A DNA stretch of 64,000 nt from assembly GCA_020634235.1 (NCBI GenBank), contig JACKCB010000001.1:930001-994000 (forward strand), written 5' to 3'. Shown here one piece after another: positions 59,781 to 64,000 of the stretch. This DNA is from Ardenticatenaceae bacterium. Lineage in GTDB: Bacteria > Chloroflexota > Anaerolineae > Promineifilales > Promineifilaceae. Positions within the stretch are counted from its first letter, which is position 1. Every line of letters begins with the position of its first letter. The translations under genes were made by a program, and so were the position numbers. The notes beneath the pieces were generated by a model. That model worked only from the letters and a program-made list of their open reading frames with translations, was not told the origin of the DNA and did no database searches.

Positions 59781-60530
59781 ATGAAAGCCATCACCAACAG
59801 CCCGACGCGGCTGGTAATGCAGTCACGCGGCAACCTCTTTCCTATCCTCTTTGGCTTGGCGTTCATTCTGCTGGGGCTGGGCCTGGGCTACCTCCTGGGG
59901 CAACGATACGCGCTAACCTGTACCCGGCCGGAGCCGGCCTACGTCGATTGCCAGCTAGAGCGCACGCTGCTGGGCTACCCCGTCGGCTCGCGCAGCCTGC
60001 CGCGCGTCAGCCGCGCCTACCTGGACGTCAGCGAGAGTTCCGATGGCGACACCTACCGGGTGGTGCTGGTGACCGCCGGCGGGGAAGTGCCCCTGACCGG
60101 CTATTACAGCTCACAATGGGCGCCGCAGTGGCAGGCTGTGCGCGAACTGGAGACGTTTCTGGCCGGCAGCGAGACCAGCACGACCACTGTTTACACCGGC
60201 ACTGGCCGTTTGGGCCTGCTGTTCGCCACGGTTTTTGTGGCCACCGGCCTGGCGGCCCTGTTCGTGGGGCTGCATACAACCACCCTGACCATGGATCGCC
60301 TGCGCGGTGAGTTCAGCTATGAGCGCCGCTGGCTGGTGGGGCGCACGCGCATTCACTACCCGCTGGCCGAGATAGACAGCGCCTTTGTCGCTGGAAATGG
60401 CTCCACCTACCGGCCGGTGCTGCGCCTGAGCAATGGGGAGGAAGCCCCGCTAAGCTGGTACTACTCCTCCAACCGGGGGGACAAAGCGCAATTGGTAAAC
60501 ACCATCAACCGCTTTCTAGGGGCAGATTAG
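59781..60530 (+). CDS. Hypothetical two-helix membrane protein with PH-like domain
   Basis: 249 residues, with AGGA upstream of the ATG, 15 bases after the dehydrogenase gene. Two hydrophobic helices are visible (about 20-40, LFPILFGLAFILLGLGLGYLL, and about 140-165, LGLLFATVFVATGLAALFVGL), separated by a soluble beta-rich loop. The C-terminal 75 residues (TTLTMDRLRGEFSYERRWLVGRTRIHYPLAEID...) look like bacterial PH-like domains. The loop (YRVVLVTAGGEVPLTGYYSS) and the C-terminal domain (VLRLSNGEEAPLSWYYSS) share a similar ending, so they may be a duplicated module. The function is unknown. Confidence 0.7.
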   Translation: MKAITNSPTRLVMQSRGNLFPILFGLAFILLGLGLGYLLGQRYALTCTRPEPAYVDCQLERTLLGYPVGSRSLPRVSRAYLDVSESSDGDTYRVVLVTAGGEVPLTGYYSSQWAPQWQAVRELETFLAGSETSTTTVYTGTGRLGLLFATVFVATGLAALFVGLHTTTLTMDRLRGEFSYERRWLVGRTRIHYPLAEIDSAFVAGNGSTYRPVLRLSNGEEAPLSWYYSSNRGDKAQLVNTINRFLGAD

Positions 60531-60543
60531 GTGGTCGCTGGCC

Positions 60544-61509
60544 CTAGTGCCAGGCTGTCGCCTCGTCCAGCGCCGTCTTCTCCGCATCGCTCAGGCGGAC
60601 AAGCGCCCCTTTGCCGGTTTCCTCCAACTGGGCGACATCATTGGCCCCAATAATTGCCGAGGTCACCGCGGGGTTGGCCAGCACCCAGGCAATGGCCGTT
60701 TGGGCCACCGTAGCTTCATGCAGTAACCCCACCTGCTCCAGCTTGGCGACCGCCGCATAGCCGGTGTCATTCATGTAGCGCCGCTGCACGCCGGCGGCCC
60801 GCGCCGAGTCGGGCATGGGCTGCCCCGGCCGGTACTTGCCGGTGAGAAAACCACCCGCCAGCGGGCTGTAGGGAATCACGCCAATCCCCTGGTCCAGGCA
60901 CAACGGCTGCAGCTCCCGCTCAAACTCCGCCCGGTAAACCAGGTTGTAATGGGGCTGCAAGCTGTCGAAGCGGGCCAGGCTGCGCACATCGCTAATCCAC
61001 AGCGCCTTGGCCAGGAGCCAGGCCGGGTAATTGGAGCAGCCGATGTAGCGCACCTTGCCCGCGCGAACCAGGTCATCCAGAGCGCGCAGCGTCTCCTCTA
61101 GCGGCGTATCCGTGTCCGGCCAGTGAACCTGGTAGAGGTCGATATAGTCTGTTTGCAGGCGGCGCAAACTGCCATCCACCGCGGCCATAATGTGATGCCG
61201 CGACAATCCCTGGTCGGTCTCTGCATCGCTCATGGCGCCGCGCACCTTGGTGGCCAGAATGATGTCCTGGCGGCGCACCACTCCCTGGGCCAGCCAGCGG
61301 CCAATGATCTCCTCGCTGACGCCGCCGGGGTTGCCCTCGGCCCAGCGGGAGTAGACGTCGGCGGTGTCGAAGAAATTGCAGCCCAGGGCCACGGCCCGGG
61401 TCATCACTTCAAAGGCTTGGGCCTCATCGGTGGTCCAGCCGAACTGCATCGTGCCCAGGCAGATTGTCGAGACCTTTAGACCAGTGCGGCCCAGATAACG
61501 GTATTCCAT
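60544..61509 (-). CDS. Aldo/keto reductase
   Basis: 321 residues, with GGAGGG before the ATG. The catalytic residues are Asp and Tyr of NFFDTADVYSRW, Lys of IILATKVRGAM and His of DLYQVHWPD. IGVIPYSPLAGGFLTGKYRPG is a motif of the YajO/TIM group, and SAIIGANDVAQLEETG the C-terminal cofactor loop. It is about the same size as the member at 8376-9347, but the two are clearly different sequences. It is convergent with the PH-like membrane protein gene (13-base gap). The substrate is unknown. Confidence 0.92.
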   Translation of the reverse strand: MEYRYLGRTGLKVSTICLGTMQFGWTTDEAQAFEVMTRAVALGCNFFDTADVYSRWAEGNPGGVSEEIIGRWLAQGVVRRQDIILATKVRGAMSDAETDQGLSRHHIMAAVDGSLRRLQTDYIDLYQVHWPDTDTPLEETLRALDDLVRAGKVRYIGCSNYPAWLLAKALWISDVRSLARFDSLQPHYNLVYRAEFERELQPLCLDQGIGVIPYSPLAGGFLTGKYRPGQPMPDSARAAGVQRRYMNDTGYAAVAKLEQVGLLHEATVAQTAIAWVLANPAVTSAIIGANDVAQLEETGKGALVRLSDAEKTALDEATAWH

Positions 61510-61625
61510 GTTTCCCTCCTGAAAGTTGGCCCTGGGCCATGACCGGCTTGCAGATGGTACCCGGCCGGGTCTGGCCCAACAAAAGCCAGCTAAAGCGTCA
61601 GTGTGGTCACTTTGCCAGCGCGCGG

Positions 61626-63212
61626 CTAATGCCCAATGCGCCCTGGCGTGGGGGTGGGACTGTCCGTACTGTCTGTGGTGGCAGTCCCGCTGCCCTCATT
61701 GAACGGATCGGCCGGGTCGAAGCGGTGGTCTTCTTGCAGCGCGTCGCCCAAATAGGGGTTGTCGAAGTTGTAGTAATTATAAACGGCTCGCGAGATCTCG
61801 CGTAAGATGGGGAAGCTCTCTTCGGCCACCAGCCAGCCATCATCCTGGTGCAAATATTCCACCAGCACATAGTCGCCGCCGGGCGAGAAGACGATGCCGG
61901 CGTCGGCATGGGTGTTGGGCACCCAGCCATGCTTGTGCGACACGGGCACATCGTGCGGCACCCCAAAGCGGATGAGGTTACCTTCCTCGTTCAGCACCAT
62001 CAGGTCGATAATGGCCTGGCATTCGGTTGGGGTAATGTCGCCAGGATAGACGGCCAGCAGCGTGCCGCCTCCTTTGGAACAGTAATAGATCATGGAGAGC
62101 AGGGTACCAATCTCTGCGGCGGTGGATTGGCGGGAGATGTCGATCCCGGCCGGGGCGTCTTCACGCGTATTGGCCGGCGTCTGGTAAGTGGTCTGGCGGT
62201 AGGCCGGCGGATTGGCATCGTAGGGCACAGCAATAAAGGTATTCACCAGGCCCAGGCGGCGCATCGACTCGGTGAGGATATCTGCCCCACGGTAGGTGTT
62301 ATCCTCGCCGGCAACCACGTGCAGCAGCAAATTGGCATCGAAGTTGCTGGAGTGAACGGCCGTCTCATAAAAATACTGCTGCACCGTGGCATCTGGCGGC
62401 TCATCAAGGGCGCGATACGCCTCCTCAAAGATGGCGATCTTTAGGATACTCAAGCCAGACATGGCCACGTCCGAATTGATGTTAATCTCCTCACCCGTCT
62501 GCAAATCGAGGATATAAATGCTGCCCAGGCCGGGAAACTTTTGCAGTTGCCCTTCAATCACCTGCTGCAGCAAATCGAAGTTTAGCTCCGGGGCCTCCTC
62601 ATCCACGACCACCAGTTTGGCCGACCGTTCGTCTGGCCGCTGCAGCGCGGCCTCCACGTCGGGCACGCTGGCGGAAATATCGGTGGCAAAGCCCCCATGA
62701 CCGGTTTGGAAGGCGCTAGATTCGGGCAGGATTTGCGGGCCTTTGGCCGGCTCGTCCAGGAAGCCGGCCGCGATCTGCACAATCTCGGCGACCCGCGCCG
62801 GATCGTAGCTCGACATAAGCGGTACGGCCATCGGCTCCCAGGTCCAGCCCAGCAGGTGGAAGAGATACCCCTTCCAGAAATTCTGGCTGGTGCGGTAGCG
62901 CTCGGCTTCGGCCAGCATGCCTTCCATGTCCAGGGCAAAGCCCACATCCTGGGGATTCAGCTCCAGCGGTTCATCGCGGTGCCAGATGATGACCGGCGCC
63001 ATGTACTGGCTCTCAATCTTCTCGCCCGCCTCTTCCAGCGTCAGGCCGGCAACGTCGATATTGGCGATGACCATCCCGGCCGGGAGAAGCTGCCGCGCCT
63101 GCAAATAGAGCCACATCTGGTAGCCCAGATAGCCCACCAGCCCAAAGAAGAGCAGCAGCAGCAAATAGCGCTTAAAAGAAGCGGCCAGTTCACCCGAAGA
63201 ACGTCGTCTCAA
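61626..63212 (-). CDS. Membrane-anchored class A beta-lactamase-fold serine hydrolase
   Basis: 528 residues from a TTG at 63212, in a TTGA overlap with the preceding gene and with GAGGG five bases upstream. One membrane helix (about 14-35) is followed by a VanW/peptidoglycan-binding-like region (about 45-215). The catalytic domain follows: SILK (Ser255, Lys258; SxxK), SSN (in HSSNFDANLLL) and KHG (in VSHKHGWVPN), an intact three-motif set. A Thr/Ser/Pro tail ends it. It faces outward. A beta-lactamase or a peptidoglycan peptidase role are both possible; the VanW-like domain favours a cell-wall role. Confidence 0.82.
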   Translation of the reverse strand: MRRRSSGELAASFKRYLLLLLFFGLVGYLGYQMWLYLQARQLLPAGMVIANIDVAGLTLEEAGEKIESQYMAPVIIWHRDEPLELNPQDVGFALDMEGMLAEAERYRTSQNFWKGYLFHLLGWTWEPMAVPLMSSYDPARVAEIVQIAAGFLDEPAKGPQILPESSAFQTGHGGFATDISASVPDVEAALQRPDERSAKLVVVDEEAPELNFDLLQQVIEGQLQKFPGLGSIYILDLQTGEEININSDVAMSGLSILKIAIFEEAYRALDEPPDATVQQYFYETAVHSSNFDANLLLHVVAGEDNTYRGADILTESMRRLGLVNTFIAVPYDANPPAYRQTTYQTPANTREDAPAGIDISRQSTAAEIGTLLSMIYYCSKGGGTLLAVYPGDITPTECQAIIDLMVLNEEGNLIRFGVPHDVPVSHKHGWVPNTHADAGIVFSPGGDYVLVEYLHQDDGWLVAEESFPILREISRAVYNYYNFDNPYLGDALQEDHRFDPADPFNEGSGTATTDSTDSPTPTPGRIGH

Positions 63213-64000
63213 TTGGCCCTCGAGCCGCCCAGATAGGGGTCAGCGAAGTTGAAATAGTTGTAGGTGGCCTGCGATATCTGGGCCATCAGCGGCGAACTGA
63301 CCTCCCAGGGCAGCCATTCAGGCTTGTAGAACATCATCACCAGCACATAATCGCCGCCCGGCGAGAAGATGATGCCGGCGTCGCCGTGCGTATCGCCCAC
63401 CCAGCCATGCCGGTGGGCCACGGGCACATCGGGCGGCACACCTTCTTCAATCAGGCTGCCAATCTTGTTGCTCTCCATGATGGTTTGCAGTTCCTGGCAC
63501 TCTACCTGGGTGATCTGGTCAGGATAGGCGGCTCGCAAGGCCCCGCCGTTCTGCTGGGCGCAGTAATAAATCATGGCCAGCAGCGTGCCCATGTCTTCGG
63601 CGGTGGTTTGCATGCCTGGGTCCGGGCTGGTTAGCTTCACTTCTAGCGAGTTGGCCGGCGTTTCGTAGGTGCTTAGCCCCGGCCGGTTCTGCATGTCATA
63701 CGGGGTGGCAATGAAGGTATTGCGCAAGCCCAGCCGCCACAGCGACTCGGTTACAATGTCCGCCCCCAAGAAAGGATCGTCCTGTCCGGCCACCAGGTCC
63801 AGCAGCCGGATGGCGCCGTCTCCCTCCATGCTGGTCAGCGTTTCGTTGAGGTACTGTGTCTGGCTGATACTGGGGCTGCTCTCCAGGGTGCGGAAAGCTT
63901 CTACCGCGATGGGCAGCTTCACCAGGTCGATGCCCGACATGGCCGCGCCGGCCTCAATGCGCACCTCTTCGCCGCTTTGCAGGTCGAGGATGAAGATGCT
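63209..64000 (-). CDS. Beta-lactamase-fold paralogue with lost catalytic residues, 5' end outside window
   Basis: 264 residues are visible and the frame is open to the window edge (SIFILDLQSGEEVRI at the edge). It is a clear paralogue of the downstream gene, with shared segments such as DIVTESLWRLGLRNTFIATP and DAGIIFSPGGDYVL. The catalytic motifs are changed: SILK becomes DLVK (Asp codon 63928-63926), the SSN triad becomes SME and KHG becomes RHG. It is therefore probably not an active serine hydrolase. It overlaps the next start by four bases, so the pair is translationally coupled. Confidence 0.82.
   Translation of the reverse strand, partial: SIFILDLQSGEEVRIEAGAAMSGIDLVKLPIAVEAFRTLESSPSISQTQYLNETLTSMEGDGAIRLLDLVAGQDDPFLGADIVTESLWRLGLRNTFIATPYDMQNRPGLSTYETPANSLEVKLTSPDPGMQTTAEDMGTLLAMIYYCAQQNGGALRAAYPDQITQVECQELQTIMESNKIGSLIEEGVPPDVPVAHRHGWVGDTHGDAGIIFSPGGDYVLVMMFYKPEWLPWEVSSPLMAQISQATYNYFNFADPYLGGSRAN

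Larger units (their letters stand above)
1..64000. repeat. Dispersed 10-bp palindrome family CCCGGCCGGG
   Basis: The perfect palindrome CCCGGCCGGG recurs throughout. Exact copies begin at 22, 241, 433, 574, 666 and 920, and I counted 25 in the first 10 kb by hand. Copies lie inside genes on both strands, where the three frames give Pro-Ala-Gly, Pro-Gly-Arg or Arg-Pro-Gly, and in short intergenic gaps such as those near 9380, 9460, 13735, 18341, 20782, 30358, 49767 and 51370. Nine-base versions are also common. Base composition alone predicts about 0.1 copy per 10 kb. Presence in every frame and outside genes argues against a protein-level cause. Confidence 0.9.

Noticed and set aside
1..64000. 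tRNA, rRNA, insertion sequences, prophage, origin of replication
   Set aside because: I looked through the gaps, which are nearly all under 350 bases, and saw no cloverleaf, transposase, integrase, terminal repeats or DnaA-box cluster. A tRNA or covariance search would be needed to exclude small RNAs.

Overview
This is a GC-rich bacterial chromosome segment (roughly 60-65 % GC by eye) with dense, mostly operonic genes and no mobile elements, rRNA, tRNA or CRISPR array that I could see. Gene content fits a Chloroflexota (Anaerolineae-like) bacterium. The evidence is coenzyme F420 genes, Thr/Pro-rich lipoprotein linkers, NBR1-type repeat proteins, a TPR-CHAT protease next to a sigma factor, R2lox, and a CruF/CrtYcd carotenoid operon. 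This assignment is inference from content. The most striking whole-window property is a dispersed 10-bp palindrome, CCCGGCCGGG. I counted 25 exact copies by hand in the first 10 kb, in genes of both strands, in all reading frames and between genes.

Layout. 0-11 kb: the tail of a metzincin protease, a 22-bp tandem repeat, a small DUF1801 protein, a lipoprotein joining thioredoxin and NHL domains, a penicillin-binding lipoprotein, an HD-domain protein, a clan-A glycosidase-like lipoprotein, an aldo/keto reductase, and the F420 genes cofE and npdG. 11-20 kb: thioredoxin, then a minus-strand set of sigma factor, soluble zinc-finger anti-sigma candidate, TPR-CHAT protease (His830/Cys870 dyad) and S8 protease lipoprotein behind a good promoter; then an F420/luciferase-like oxidoreductase and an SH3-repeat secreted protein. 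20-30 kb: a helical hypothetical, a lipoprotein, an M23 peptidase with five NBR1-like domains, R2lox, and a large kelch/subtilisin exoprotein.

30-41 kb: a ten-gene minus-strand operon, mostly with 4-bp stop/start overlaps. In transcription order it holds CrtI, a cytochrome P450, a CrtYcd-type cyclase, CruF, PlsY, a GT2 glycosyltransferase, a second CrtI-type oxidoreductase, a cysteine-free thioredoxin-fold protein, an alpha/beta hydrolase and FabF. Together they suggest a cyclised, hydroxylated, glycosylated and perhaps acylated carotenoid.

41-51 kb: DinG with an N-terminal exonuclease, a membrane-anchored methyltransferase, Aat, an NTF2-like protein, then phoU-pstS-pstC-pstA-pstB1-pstB2. 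The two PstB ATPases carry complementary defects, as in asymmetric ABC heterodimers. 51-56 kb: nrfA-nrfH (ammonifying nitrite reductase) with a Crp/Fnr regulator and a palindromic operator candidate, then an ABC-2 exporter. 56-64 kb: ribF, an AMACR-like CoA enzyme with an acyl-CoA dehydrogenase, a membrane protein, a second aldo/keto reductase, and a tandem pair of beta-lactamase-fold proteins of which one has lost its catalytic residues and runs off the window.

The best candidates for something undescribed are the sigma/anti-sigma/TPR-CHAT/S8 module, the iterated palindrome, and the asymmetric PstB pair.
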